From: Holophagales bacterium
GTDB taxonomy: Bacteria > Acidobacteriota > Thermoanaerobaculia > UBA5066
DNA length: 64,000 nucleotides
Reading direction: 5' to 3'
Assembly: GCA_016714815.1 (NCBI GenBank)
Contig: JADKBZ010000001.1
Coordinates: forward strand, 1-64,000
Each line of letters starts with the position of its first letter. Position 1 is the stretch's first letter. This document shows positions 8,240-16,176 of the stretch, one piece after another. The notes under the pieces were generated by a model. That model saw only the letters and a program-made list of their open reading frames with translations, had not been told where the DNA came from and did not search any database. Both the position numbers and the translations under genes were made by a program.

Positions 8240-9855
8240 GCAGCGCCGCGCCCGCCATCCCCGCCGACGCCCTCGCAGCTTTCCAGCGGGAGGCCGCCCT
8301 CGTCCTGGCAGAGCGAGGAGAAGAGCTCCCCTGGCCCGACCGTGGAGAGCTCCCTCCCACCCGGACCCCGGCCCCTTCCATGCCGGTCGACCTCGTCCCC
8401 CTCGGGTTCCGGACATGGATCGCCGACGAGGTCGCCCGACTCGGTTCCTGCGCGGAATTCATCGCCGTTCCCGCCATCGTCTCGGCGGGCTCGGTCCTTG
8501 GCCGGTCCCTCTCGATCCGCCCTAAACGTCGCGACCGATGGACCGTCACCCCGAACCTCTGGGGGGTCAGCATCGGCCGCCCGAGCGCCATGAAAAGCCC
8601 CAGCGCGAACGCGGGTCTATACCCTCTCCGCCGGCTCGCCGCCGAGGCCCTCAAAGACCACCTGAAAGACCAGAAGGTCGCCACCGCGAAGCTCGCCGTA
8701 CTGAACGCTCAGCGAGCAGCACTCCTGCGGACCGCGAAGAAGGCGACCGACACCGACGCACTCACCCGGGACGTCCAGAGAATCGACTGCAAGATAGAAG
8801 CGGCGAAGATCCTCTCCGCCCGTCGCCGACACCTCGTCAACGACTGCACCGTCGAGGCCCTCCAGGAGATCCTTTCCCAGAACCCCAGGGGCCTCCTCCA
8901 GCACCGTGACGAGCTCTCCGGCTTCATCGCGTCGATGGGCCGAGACGGACACGAGAACGACCGCCCGTTTTTCTTGGAGGCCTACGAAGGCGGAATAGCC
9001 GGCGCCTACGAGTCCGACAGGATCGCCCGCGGCAACGTCCGCGCCGACAGCCCTACTCTCGCGATCTTCGGCACCACCCAGCCCGGCCGGTGGGGGCCGA
9101 CAAATCGACGGCGCCGTAGCCGGGAAAGACGGTGCGGACGGTTTCCTCCAGCGGGTACAGCTCGGAGTCTGGCCAGACGAGCCCGGGGAAGGACGCGGGA
9201 TAGACCGCGCCCCCGACGCCTCAGCCCGGGAAGCTGCGTTCCGGATCTTCGAGCGACTCGACCGGGAAGACCGGGCCGGATTCTTCGGCGCCGAGGGAGA
9301 GGAGGACTCGCCCGACTTCCTCCGGTTCGACCGGGCCGCGCAGACGATGTTCGACGACTGGCTCGAGGAGCACTTCGACGAAGCCCGCGCCGCCGGGGAT
9401 ACCCCGGCCTTCGAGGAGTACCTCGTCAAGCAGCGGAAGACCGTGCCGGCCCTCGCCCTGATCTTCCACGCCGTCAACGTCGCCGGTGGGTTCGCCCGGC
9501 CCGGCCCGGTCGGCGCCGACGCCCTCGACCTGGCCATCAACTGGGGGGCGTTCCTCAAGATCCACGCTCAGAAGATTTACGCCACAGAGCTCCGCCAGGC
9601 CGAGACCGCCGCCCATGCTTTCGCCGGTCGACTCCTCCGGTCCGCCGTCCCCGACGGCCTCACCGTCGCCGACATCGGGGAGCGCGACTGGTCAGGACTC
9701 GCCGACACCGCCCTCGTCCACTCCGCGCTCGACATCCTAGAACCCCTCGGATGGGTCCGCCGCGACTACCAGACGACCGCCGGGGACCGGACCATCGTCC
9801 GCGTTCCACCCTCGACTTCCGCCAGCGCCCCCAGGCAGAGGAAGACCCGGAGTGA
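8236..9855 (+). CDS. DUF3987-type phage primase/helicase-like replication protein (frameshifted)
   Basis: This family occurs in phages and plasmids next to primase domains and is thought to act in replication initiation. From TTG 8236 the protein reads to LAIFGTTQPGRWG. Removing one G from the G5 run at 9089-9093 continues it as RQIDGAVAGKDGADGFLQR, then FDRAAQTMFDDWLEEHFDEA and KQRKTVPALALIFHAVNVAG, the conserved C-terminal core of DUF3987. Signatures before the break are VSIGRPSAMKSPS, LLQHRDELSGF and FFLEAYEGG. A second frame change near 9805 gives TLDFRQRPQAEEDPE and the TGA at 9853-9855. Joined length is about 540 residues. The family call is good; the role is inferred. Confidence 0.7.
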   Translation: MSSAAPAIPADALAAFQREAALVLAERGEELPWPDRGELPPTRTPAPSMPVDLVPLGFRTWIADEVARLGSCAEFIAVPAIVSAGSVLGRSLSIRPKRRDRWTVTPNLWGVSIGRPSAMKSPSANAGLYPLRRLAAEALKDHLKDQKVATAKLAVLNAQRAALLRTAKKATDTDALTRDVQRIDCKIEAAKILSARRRHLVNDCTVEALQEILSQNPRGLLQHRDELSGFIASMGRDGHENDRPFFLEAYEGGIAGAYESDRIARGNVRADSPTLAIFGTTQPGRWGPTNRRRRSRERRCGRFPPAGTARSLARRARGRTRDRPRPRRLSPGSCVPDLRATRPGRPGRILRRRGRGGLARLPPVRPGRADDVRRLARGALRRSPRRRGYPGLRGVPRQAAEDRAGPRPDLPRRQRRRWVRPARPGRRRRPRPGHQLGGVPQDPRSEDLRHRAPPGRDRRPCFRRSTPPVRRPRRPHRRRHRGARLVRTRRHRPRPLRARHPRTPRMGPPRLPDDRRGPDHRPRSTLDFRQRPQAEEDPE

Positions 9856-10189
9856 GCGTCCTCTTCTCCCCCGTCTGGCGGACCCGCACCCCCGCCCCCC
9901 CCACCACCGAAGATTCAGGACATCTTCAGTGGAAGAGCCCGGAGAACCCGGAAAAGCCCCCGAGACCCCTTTTCCGGGTAATTCGGGGATCGAAACAGTA
10001 GACGTACAGAATCTAACGCCCCTCCCCGACCCCGCCATCCTCGTCTGCTACCAGTGCCGCGGCGTCGACTTCTGGCACGGCCAGTTCGTCACGATCTGCC
10101 GCCGATGCCACCCGCCAGCGCCCGGGGCCGAGGTCGTCTCTACGACTCCCCCCCGGACAAATGGCGTCCCAGCCGGAGCCCCGGAATGA
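9852..10189 (+). CDS. Zinc-ribbon protein following the DUF3987 gene (start or frame uncertain)
   Basis: The clear part (frame ending at 10189) is PDPAILVCYQCRGVDFWHGQ followed by FVTICRRCHPPAPG. This paired-Cys ribbon with a terminal CHPP is the kind found at the C-terminus of phage primase/DUF3987 proteins. It may be a separate gene starting at GTG 9852 (overlapping the previous TGA), with one frameshift near 9945. Alternatively it is the natural C-terminus of the DUF3987 protein, since the same frame is open from about 9095. Either way it likely contributes DNA or RNA binding. Confidence 0.45.
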
Positions 10190-10248
10190 GGCGCCTCCTC
10201 CTCCTCCTCGCCGCCCTCGCCCTCCTCCTCGCCGGAGCCGCCTCGTGA
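10186..10248 (+). CDS. 20-residue hydrophobic micro-ORF
   Basis: ATG 10186 overlaps the previous stop and the TGA at 10246-10248 overlaps the next GTG, so it sits exactly in the chain of coupled genes. The peptide has a basic MRR start, a run of Leu/Ala that could form a single membrane helix, and a GAAS end resembling a signal-peptide cleavage site. It could be a translated membrane micropeptide, a remnant of a lysis or spanin gene, or just a coupling leader. No homology can be claimed. Confidence 0.35.
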   Translation: MRRLLLLLAALALLLAGAAS

Positions 10249-10538
10249 CCCCCGCCGAGCGATTCCGCACCTTCGCCTTCGCCGTCGAAGAGCTCCACGC
10301 CCTGGACGAATTCCTCCGCGAGCATTCCGAGAACGTCGACCGCTGTTTCGCAGAGGGCTACTTCGAGACCGCGCGCCGAATCGTCTTCCTCGCGCCCACG
10401 TGGGAAGGCGTCGTCACCGAAGCGGCCGCCCTTGGAATCCCCCCGTTCGCCGGTGGCCCCGAGGCATTCGAGGCCTACATGGACGCCGTCCGGGCGCTCC
10501 TCGCCGCGGCGCCCATCCAGCCGGAGACCGTGAATTGA
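10245..10538 (+). CDS. Hypothetical protein of the element
   Basis: A 97-residue acidic helical protein from GTG 10245 (VTPAERFRTFAFAVEELHAL). It has recognisable amphipathic helices but no known domain. The start overlaps the upstream micro-ORF stop, and its own stop overlaps a possible TTG start at 10535. Confidence 0.5.
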   Translation: MTPAERFRTFAFAVEELHALDEFLREHSENVDRCFAEGYFETARRIVFLAPTWEGVVTEAAALGIPPFAGGPEAFEAYMDAVRALLAAAPIQPETVN

Positions 10539-10654
10539 CCCCCGCCTCGACTCACCCGTCCTCCCCGGCGCCGGCCCCTGCCGGACGCTCCGTCAGTCCC
10601 GGGACTCCCGGGCCGGCGACCGGGGGAGACCTTGACCGCAGAAAGGAGACCCCG

Positions 10655-11056
10655 ATGCCCGTCGACCCCACCGCCGTAATCGGCCTCTCGCAACTCCTCG
10701 CCCTCCCCGCCGAGGAGCGGATGGAGCTCGCGCGGCTGTACCCGGTGCAGTACGCCGCCGCCTCCGGCCGCCCCGCCCCGCCCGCTTCGGCGCCGCTCTC
10801 GCCCGACGAACAGGCCGCCCAGCAAGCCGGCCTCGCGAAGCTCGCCGAGGTCGAAGAGCAGCGCCTCGCAGGCGTCACCGACTACGCCGCCTTCGAGCGC
10901 CTCCCGGTGCACCTCCAGATGCGACTTGCCCAGGAGGACCCCGCCCGGTACCAGCAGCTCCGGACCGGCCTCGCCGACCGACTGCGGAAGCCCCACGTTT
11001 CGGCCGGCCCCGTCTTCAGCGCCCCGATGCCCAACGTGAAGAGCAGACGCTCATGA
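10655..11056 (+). CDS. Hypothetical protein of the element
   Basis: A 133-residue protein. ATG 10655 was chosen because AAAGGAG lies at the right distance. A TTG at 10535 in the same frame would add a Pro/Ser-rich 40-residue leader. It reads AVIGLSQLLALPAEERMELA, LSPDEQAAQQAGLAKLAEVE and HLQMRLAQEDPARYQQLR, i.e. short helices with regular Arg/Glu. No family recognised. It is followed by a coupled coiled-coil gene. Confidence 0.5.
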   Translation: MPVDPTAVIGLSQLLALPAEERMELARLYPVQYAAASGRPAPPASAPLSPDEQAAQQAGLAKLAEVEEQRLAGVTDYAAFERLPVHLQMRLAQEDPARYQQLRTGLADRLRKPHVSAGPVFSAPMPNVKSRRS

Positions 11057-11658
11057 GCAAGCTCGCCGAGGACCTCCTCGAGGCCGAACAGGATCTCCTC
11101 CAGGCCGAAGCCGCCTCCGACGCCGCCCGCCGCGCCGAGGTCGAAGCCCTCGTTTCGGGCGACGCGGCCGGCGCGACCGAGCGAAAGAAGCGCCTCGCCG
11201 CGGCCGCCTCGAGTCTCGACTCAGCACGAGCGAAAGCCGAACTCCTCCGCGAGGCCGCCAGCGTAGCGAGCGAGCGCGACGCGGCTGCGCAGCGACAGGC
11301 CGAGATCGCCCGCCGGATCGCCGAACAGGGCTCGCGACAGGCCGCCCTCGACCGGCTGGAGCAGGCACTCGCCCAGGCCTATGTCTCCTTCGCCGCCCTC
11401 GCCTCGCGGCGACACGAAGCCGCGGATCTTCTCGAGACCTCCTCCCGATGGCTCCGGCAGAACGTCGGCGAAGACGTCCCCGGCGGCCTCGCTGCCCCCG
11501 CCTCCACCACCACCTTGCTCGACAGGGTCGTCTCCACCTCGCACGCCGAGATCGCCGCCGCGGTCAACGGACGCGAGACGCTCGTTACCTGCCGCATCGC
11601 CGTTCCCATCTTCCGGATCGTCCCCACCCATCAGCCAACCGCAGAACCCAAGGAGTAA
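11053..11658 (+). CDS. Coiled-coil protein of the element
   Basis: A 201-residue protein from ATG 11053, which overlaps the preceding stop. Residues 1-135 are a nearly continuous heptad-rich coiled coil (KLAEDLLEAEQDLLQAEAAS, RQAALDRLEQALAQAYVSFA). The last 60 residues are more globular. Such proteins may be scaffolds or structural parts, but no virion gene is nearby. Function unknown. Confidence 0.5.
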   Translation: MSKLAEDLLEAEQDLLQAEAASDAARRAEVEALVSGDAAGATERKKRLAAAASSLDSARAKAELLREAASVASERDAAAQRQAEIARRIAEQGSRQAALDRLEQALAQAYVSFAALASRRHEAADLLETSSRWLRQNVGEDVPGGLAAPASTTTLLDRVVSTSHAEIAAAVNGRETLVTCRIAVPIFRIVPTHQPTAEPKE

Positions 11659-11662
11659 GAAG

Positions 11663-11890
11663 ATGCCCAGCTCGCCCGAATATCGCCAGTTCGTCCCCCT
11701 CACCGCCGAGGTCATGGCCGCGGCACAGGCCGCTCACGCGACCTACTCACTCACGACCACGACCGACGGCACCGAGGACACCGAGGTTCTCGCCCTCGTC
11801 AACGCCATGAAGGCCTCGCACATCGACGTGTGGAGCGTCCTCCTCAACGCCGCCACCGTCCCCGGCCCGTACTTCCGGAGCCTGATCTAG
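11663..11890 (+). CDS. Small hypothetical protein of the element
   Basis: A 75-residue protein from ATG 11663. The AAGGAG ribosome site lies within the last codons of the upstream gene. It reads FVPLTAEVMAAAQAAHATYS and ALVNAMKASHIDVWSVLLNA. No domain recognised. It is the last gene before a hairpin that separates the replication-side genes from the terminase block. Confidence 0.45.
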   Translation: MPSSPEYRQFVPLTAEVMAAAQAAHATYSLTTTTDGTEDTEVLALVNAMKASHIDVWSVLLNAATVPGPYFRSLI

Positions 11891-11898
11891 GTCAATAG

Positions 11899-11926
11899 AA
11901 CGGGGCGGAAGCCGAGCCGCCCCGTT
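11899..11926 (+). terminator. Perfect 10-bp hairpin between early genes and terminase genes
   Basis: AACGGGGCGG (11899-11908) pairs perfectly with CCGCCCCGTT (11917-11926) around an 8-base loop. It lies right after a stop codon and just upstream of the terminase small subunit. There is no T tract behind it, so it could be a Rho-independent-like terminator, an RNA processing site or an attenuator that sets early versus late expression. Confidence 0.5.
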
Positions 11927-11938
11927 CACCTAACGACC

Positions 11939-12490
11939 ATGCCGAGCCCACGTTGCCGAGCCTGCAAGCTACCCGCCGACCGCCGAGCCGCGATGCAGGC
12001 GAGCCTCCGCGCGGGCGAGCGTCAGTCGTCGGTAGCACGTCGGTTCGGCCTCAGCGACGCATCACTCTCGAGGCACCTCTCGGGCGGCCACGACAGCACC
12101 CAGGCGTCTACGACTCCCGCGCTTCGCCCCGAGGTCGTCGACCAAGACGAGCAGCCGCAGCCCCAGGTCCCGCCCGATCCTGCCGACGAGCTCCTCGAGA
12201 AACTCCAGCAACTCAGGCGCATCACCGATGCCATCGTGGCCACGTCGTTCAAGAACGAAGACTTCGACGTGAGCGTCAAGGCGATCCGCACCGCGTCCGA
12301 TCTCCTCCGCCTCGCCGCTGAACTCGCCGGCCGCCTCGCCGACAAGCGCGTCGAGATCGTCGTCGACCTTCGGATGCACGGTGCGTTCATCGGCCTCAGC
12401 CGCGCCGCCGCCGATGCCCTCGCACCGTGGCCCGACGCGCGCGCCGCATTCGCTCGCGCCCTCATGGCTGCGCAGGGAGCCAGCCAGTGA
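11939..12490 (+). CDS. Terminase small subunit-like DNA-binding protein
   Basis: A 183-residue protein from ATG 11939. The N-terminus has CRACK and then a helix-turn-helix stretch AGERQSSVARRFGLSDASLS, resembling the DNA-recognition part of small terminases. The middle is Pro/Gln-rich. The C-terminal half (DELLEKLQQLRRITDAIVAT, DLLRLAAELAGRLADKRVEI) is helical and could oligomerise. Its position directly before the terminase ATPase, with a GTG overlap at 12487, is the main reason for the call. It might instead be a HTH regulator. Confidence 0.6.
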   Translation: MPSPRCRACKLPADRRAAMQASLRAGERQSSVARRFGLSDASLSRHLSGGHDSTQASTTPALRPEVVDQDEQPQPQVPPDPADELLEKLQQLRRITDAIVATSFKNEDFDVSVKAIRTASDLLRLAAELAGRLADKRVEIVVDLRMHGAFIGLSRAAADALAPWPDARAAFARALMAAQGASQ

Positions 12491-13440
12491 CACGACACGA
12501 CGTCAACGCGAGCCACGGCATGCCCGACGGCGCCGATGGCGCCACAGAGGCACAGGACGCGAAGGCCGGCGGCCGACACCCGGCAGGCAGGGAGACGACA
12601 CGTCGCGGGAGACGCGCCCAGGCCCAACGAGCGACTTCCGCAAAGGCCGAAAATCCTTCCGTTTCGGGCCTTTCCCGTGCGGAAGCGGCCTATCTTGCCG
12701 CTTCGATCGACCCGAGCGTCCTCATGGAGCTCGCAGGCGTCACGCCCGACCCCTGGCAACGCCAACTCCTCCGCTCGACAGCCCGTCGACGGATCGTCGT
12801 CGGGTCCCGCCAGATCGGGAAGAGCGAGACCGCCGCGGCGCTCCTCAGCCATCGGGCGCTCTACCGGCCGGGGTCGCTCAACCTGGTCTTGAGCCCCGCC
12901 CTGCGCCAGTCCGCAGAGCTGCACCGGAAGGTCCTGGCCACGCTCCGCGCCTCCGGAGCGCCCGTTGACGTCAGGTCGGAGACGGTCCTTTCCGTCGAGC
13001 TCGCGACCGGGAGCCGGGTCCTCTGCATCCCCAGCACCGAAGCGAAATTCCGCGGTTTCAGCGCTCCTGATCTCGTCGTTCTCGAGGAAGCCGCCGCCCT
13101 GCCGCTCAGCGCCTGGCAGGCCGTCTCTCCGATGCTCGCCGCCGCCCCCGACGCAGATCTCGTGCTGATCTCGACGCCCCGCGGCCGGCGAAGCTGGTTC
13201 GCCGACGTCTGGTTCGACGGCGCCGGATGGGAGCAGTACCTGGTCCCCGCGACCGACTGCCCGAGGATCTCCGCCGACTTCCTCGCGAGCGAGCGCCGGA
13301 ACCTCGGAGACGACATCTTCCGGCAGGAATACGACTGCCATTTCCTCGAGGCCGACCCGGAACTCGACGCGAAGAACCCGCGGGTCTTCAGCGCCGACGC
13401 CGTCGACCGCCTCCTCGGGAGCCACGTTGACCCGCTTTAG
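12487..13440 (+). CDS. Terminase large subunit, ATPase domain
   Basis: This drives ATP-powered DNA packaging in tailed phages. From GTG 12487 (317 residues) the first about 60 residues are a charged low-complexity arm. Then come the adenine-binding motif PDPWQRQLL (88-96), Walker A GSRQIGKS (106-113), Walker B DLVVLEEAA (195-203) and coupling motif LISTPRG (227-233). The protein stops right after SADAVDRLLGSHV, where full terminases continue into the nuclease domain. The nuclease is encoded by the next gene, in the +1 frame with a 14-base overlap. It is either a natural split or a single frameshift. Confidence 0.85.
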   Translation: MTRHDVNASHGMPDGADGATEAQDAKAGGRHPAGRETTRRGRRAQAQRATSAKAENPSVSGLSRAEAAYLAASIDPSVLMELAGVTPDPWQRQLLRSTARRRIVVGSRQIGKSETAAALLSHRALYRPGSLNLVLSPALRQSAELHRKVLATLRASGAPVDVRSETVLSVELATGSRVLCIPSTEAKFRGFSAPDLVVLEEAAALPLSAWQAVSPMLAAAPDADLVLISTPRGRRSWFADVWFDGAGWEQYLVPATDCPRISADFLASERRNLGDDIFRQEYDCHFLEADPELDAKNPRVFSADAVDRLLGSHVDPL

Positions 13441-14035
13441 CATCGGCGTTGACCTCGCCGCCAAGGTCGACTGGACCGCGATCGCCGTGCTTCGCGACGG
13501 AGACGAGGTCCCGCACCTGGCACGGTGGCGTCCCCGGTCCTGGTCTGAAGTGATCCAGCGGCTTCTGGACCTGGAGGCCCGGGCGTCTCTACGGGGAGCC
13601 CAGGTCCGCATCGGCGTCGACGTAGGCGGTCCGCACGCGCCCGAGGTCCTCAGCGTCTTCCGCGCGGCGCCGCTCCGGTCCGAGGTATTCGCCCTGATCG
13701 CGACGTCCTCACCGAAGCCGCCGAAGCAACTCGACGACGGCCGCATCCTCGTCAGCAAGCGACTCCTGGTCGCCGGCCTGGTCGCCGCCCTGCCGCGGCT
13801 CCGCGTCGCGCAGCACTTGGAGCTTGCCGGAGTCCTCGCGAACGAGCTCCGCGACTACCGCCAGACGGAAGGGCCCGACGGCCGGCCCCGCTGGTCGAAT
13901 GCGACGCCCCGCGCCCATGACGACCTCGTGTCTGCCCTGCAGCTCGCCGTCTGGACCGACTCGCTCTCCGGCCAAGGCATCGCCGGCCGCCTCGCGCCGC
14001 TGGAAAGGAAGGAACCATGCGCCCAATCGTTCTAG
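13427..14035 (+). CDS. Terminase large subunit, RNase H-like nuclease domain (first copy)
   Basis: A 202-residue protein from TTG 13427. FSIGVDLAAKVDWTAI carries the first catalytic Asp (Asp9). IGVDVGG (62-68) gives the second acidic position. AHDDLVSALQLAVW (163-176) provides the third, as in terminase large-subunit nuclease domains. Removing the stop of the ATPase gene by a one-base shift near 13418 would fuse both into a normal terminase of about 510 residues. This nuclease would cut concatemers at packaging. No portal gene follows, which is unusual. Confidence 0.75.
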   Translation: MTRFSIGVDLAAKVDWTAIAVLRDGDEVPHLARWRPRSWSEVIQRLLDLEARASLRGAQVRIGVDVGGPHAPEVLSVFRAAPLRSEVFALIATSSPKPPKQLDDGRILVSKRLLVAGLVAALPRLRVAQHLELAGVLANELRDYRQTEGPDGRPRWSNATPRAHDDLVSALQLAVWTDSLSGQGIAGRLAPLERKEPCAQSF

Positions 14036-14631
14036 GCGTCGCAGCCGAAGGCGGCCGCGTAGCCCTGGCAGTCACCCGCTACCAAGTCGAGAGCGTCCCC
14101 AACACGTCGCCAGAGGTCCTCTCGAAGCGAATCGAGCTCCTCGACCTCCGCCGCTTCCCGTCGCCGTCGGCGTTCCTCAAGTGGCTCGACCTACAGGCAC
14201 TCGACCTCCGGACCACGCTCGGCACCGGCCCTATCCGGATGCTGGTCGACGCGAGCGGAATCGACGGCGTCGGTCTGGTCCGGGCGCTCAACGGCCCCTG
14301 GTACCACGAATGCCGATGGAAGGATCGCCGCATGGCCGGCCTGGTCAAGATCGTCTCGGGAGACGCCCCACCCCGCCGGTCCGAGCGTGGAATGGAGATC
14401 GGCCGAATCTTCCTCGCCGGCCTCCTGAACGCCCGACTCGAGGAGGATCTCAAGGTCGTCACCAAGAGCCTCCGGAGCGAGCTGGCCTCGCAGCTGAAGG
14501 CCTTCCGCGAGCGCGAGGAACGCAGTGCAGGCAACCCAGAAGACCTCGTGATCGCCCTCCAGCTCGCCATCGTCGAGTGGGAGCACATGGAGCGCACCTC
14601 CAACTCCCGCATCGCGCCGGAAAACCCGTGA
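14017..14631 (+). CDS. Second RNase H-like terminase-nuclease paralogue
   Basis: A 204-residue protein from ATG 14017 with a good GGAAGGAACC ribosome site, overlapping the first nuclease gene. Its layout matches that gene: IVLGVAAEGGRVALAV at the N-terminus, MLVDASG (75-81) in the middle and NPEDLVIALQLAIVEWE near the end (173-189). The first catalytic Asp is replaced (GVAA instead of GVDL), so the active site may be incomplete. It may be a duplicated, diverged nuclease domain with a regulatory or structural role. The relation is judged by eye from motif order. Confidence 0.6.
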   Translation: MRPIVLGVAAEGGRVALAVTRYQVESVPNTSPEVLSKRIELLDLRRFPSPSAFLKWLDLQALDLRTTLGTGPIRMLVDASGIDGVGLVRALNGPWYHECRWKDRRMAGLVKIVSGDAPPRRSERGMEIGRIFLAGLLNARLEEDLKVVTKSLRSELASQLKAFREREERSAGNPEDLVIALQLAIVEWEHMERTSNSRIAPENP

Positions 14632-15325
14632 CGGAGACCCGGAACCTCCCGCTCAGGGAGCTCACAGAGGCCGACTACAACCCGCGGAAAATCAGCAAGG
14701 CAGCACGGGCACGTCTACGAGCCAGCCTGGAGCGCTTCGGCGTCGTCAGCAGCCTCACGCTCAACGTCCGCACCGGCCGACTCGTCGGCGGACACCAGCG
14801 CGCCTCCGTCCTCCGGGACCTCCTCGGGCCGGATGCCGAGGTCCCCGTCTCCGTCGTCGACCTCTCAGACGAGGATGAGAAGGCGCTCAACATCAGCTTG
14901 AACCGCCAGGATCTCGCGGGTAGCTGGGACGCCTCGAAGCTCGACTCCCTTCTCGAGGAACTCTCCGGTCAGCTTCCCGACCTCCGCCTAGACGACCTGG
15001 TTCCCTCCGGCCCGGAGGCAGACCGTGCCCTCGCCGATGCGATCCGCGACGCGCCGGCCTGGTCGCCGGAGCCGACGGACGCCGACCGGGAGATCTCGCC
15101 GAGAAGCTCGCGAGCCACGTCCGGAGCCTCCCCCTCGGGAAGCTCCGCCAGTCCGTCGCCGTCCTCCTGCCGATGCACCGCGGGACCGAGCCCCTCCTCG
15201 TCGTCGCCGACCCGGCCCTCAGCGACTTCCTCACGGAGCTGTACCGGGCCGCCCGCGCCGGGGCCCCGTCGCCGCTCTCCGTCGTCGCCGACAAGCTCCT
15301 CGACCTGGAGGAAGACGCCGCTTGA
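14628..15325 (+). CDS. ParB/Srx-fold protein, IbrB-like (apparent frameshift)
   Basis: From GTG 14628, overlapping the previous stop, it reads ELTEADYNPRKISKAARARL, SLERFGVVSSLTLNV and RLVGGHQRASVL. These are the ParB/sulfiredoxin core with the G-x-H-x-R catalytic turn (54-58), then LNISLNRQDLAGSWDASKL. Near 15100 one missing base shifts the gene to the frame DLAEKLASHVRSLPLGKLRQ ... LLDLEEDAA, which ends in the TGA at 15323-15325 overlapped by the next TTG. Joined length is about 232 residues. ParB-like proteins next to PAPS-reductase-like proteins are known as IbrB/IbrA pairs in prophages. Confidence 0.7.
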
Positions 15326-16176
15326 GGCAGACACTCGAGGTCCTGCGCGCCGCCGTCGAGAAGCACCCGCACTACGTCGTCGCCTACTCGGGAGGCACGG
15401 ACAGCACGGTGCTACTCGACGTCGTCGCCCGGTTCGCCCCGGTGCCGCCGGTGGCCCTGATCCACGTCCGGACCGGCCTGGAGCCCGAGGAGACGCTCGT
15501 GCACGTCACCGCCACAGCCGACCGCTACCACCTCCCTCTCATCGTCGCCAGGCCCGCAGAGCGTCCGGAGGATCTCTGGAGGCGCCGCGGCCTGTACCCG
15601 ATCGCCGGGAAGTCCTCGGGCCGCACCTGGACGTCCTCGCACGCCGGCTACGGCTTCAAAGCCGACTGCTCCACGTGCTGCCAGGCGTCGAAGATCGACC
15701 CGGGCCGGAAGGCGACGCGCGAGGTCGGCGCGACGCTGCAGCTGGTAGGCCTGAGAGGCAACGCCGACTCCGCCTCCCGTGGCCTGCATGCCGAGCGCCG
15801 GGGAGACCTGTACGACGTCGACGGCCTCGCGATCGCCGCGCCCCTCACCGGCTGGACGGATCTCCGTGTCGCGAGCTACGTCCGCCGCCACAGGCTCGCC
15901 CTCAACCCCGTCTCGGTCCGAGGCGGAGAAGCAGGCTGCATCCCGTGCGCCGGAGGAGCCCAGTTCACGACGTCGTCTCTCAGGCGTGCCCGTCTCTACA
16001 GCCCGGAGCGGCTCCACGAGATCCTCGAGGAGACGGGACTCGGCGAGGCGCTCCTCGCCGTTCGCTTCTCGAGGCCCCTGCCGGCGGTCCGGAGAGCACT
16101 CGCACTGCTCGACTCGGTCCCGCCGCACGTCTTCGACTTCATCCGGGCGACGCCGATGCCCGGGTACGAGCGCTGA
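15322..16176 (+). CDS. PAPS reductase/DndC-family protein, IbrA-like
   Basis: A 284-residue protein of the adenine-nucleotide alpha-hydrolase-like (PP-loop) fold. SGGTDST (23-29) is the pyrophosphate-binding P-loop. ADCSTCC (Cys116, 119, 120) and GCIPC (Cys206, 209) give cysteines that could bind an iron-sulfur cluster, as in DndC and some PAPS reductases. The start is TTG 15322, coupled to the ParB-like gene. The pair may modify DNA or a nucleotide, or act as a regulator as proposed for IbrAB. Substrate unknown. There are no dndB, dndD or dndE genes nearby. Confidence 0.75.
   Translation: MRQTLEVLRAAVEKHPHYVVAYSGGTDSTVLLDVVARFAPVPPVALIHVRTGLEPEETLVHVTATADRYHLPLIVARPAERPEDLWRRRGLYPIAGKSSGRTWTSSHAGYGFKADCSTCCQASKIDPGRKATREVGATLQLVGLRGNADSASRGLHAERRGDLYDVDGLAIAAPLTGWTDLRVASYVRRHRLALNPVSVRGGEAGCIPCAGGAQFTTSSLRRARLYSPERLHEILEETGLGEALLAVRFSRPLPAVRRALALLDSVPPHVFDFIRATPMPGYER

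Noticed and set aside
15025..15321. In-frame N-terminal extension of the PAPS-reductase-like gene
   Set aside because: The extension is Arg/Pro-rich and lies over the real ParB C-terminus in another frame. The TTG at 15322 overlapping that stop is preferred.
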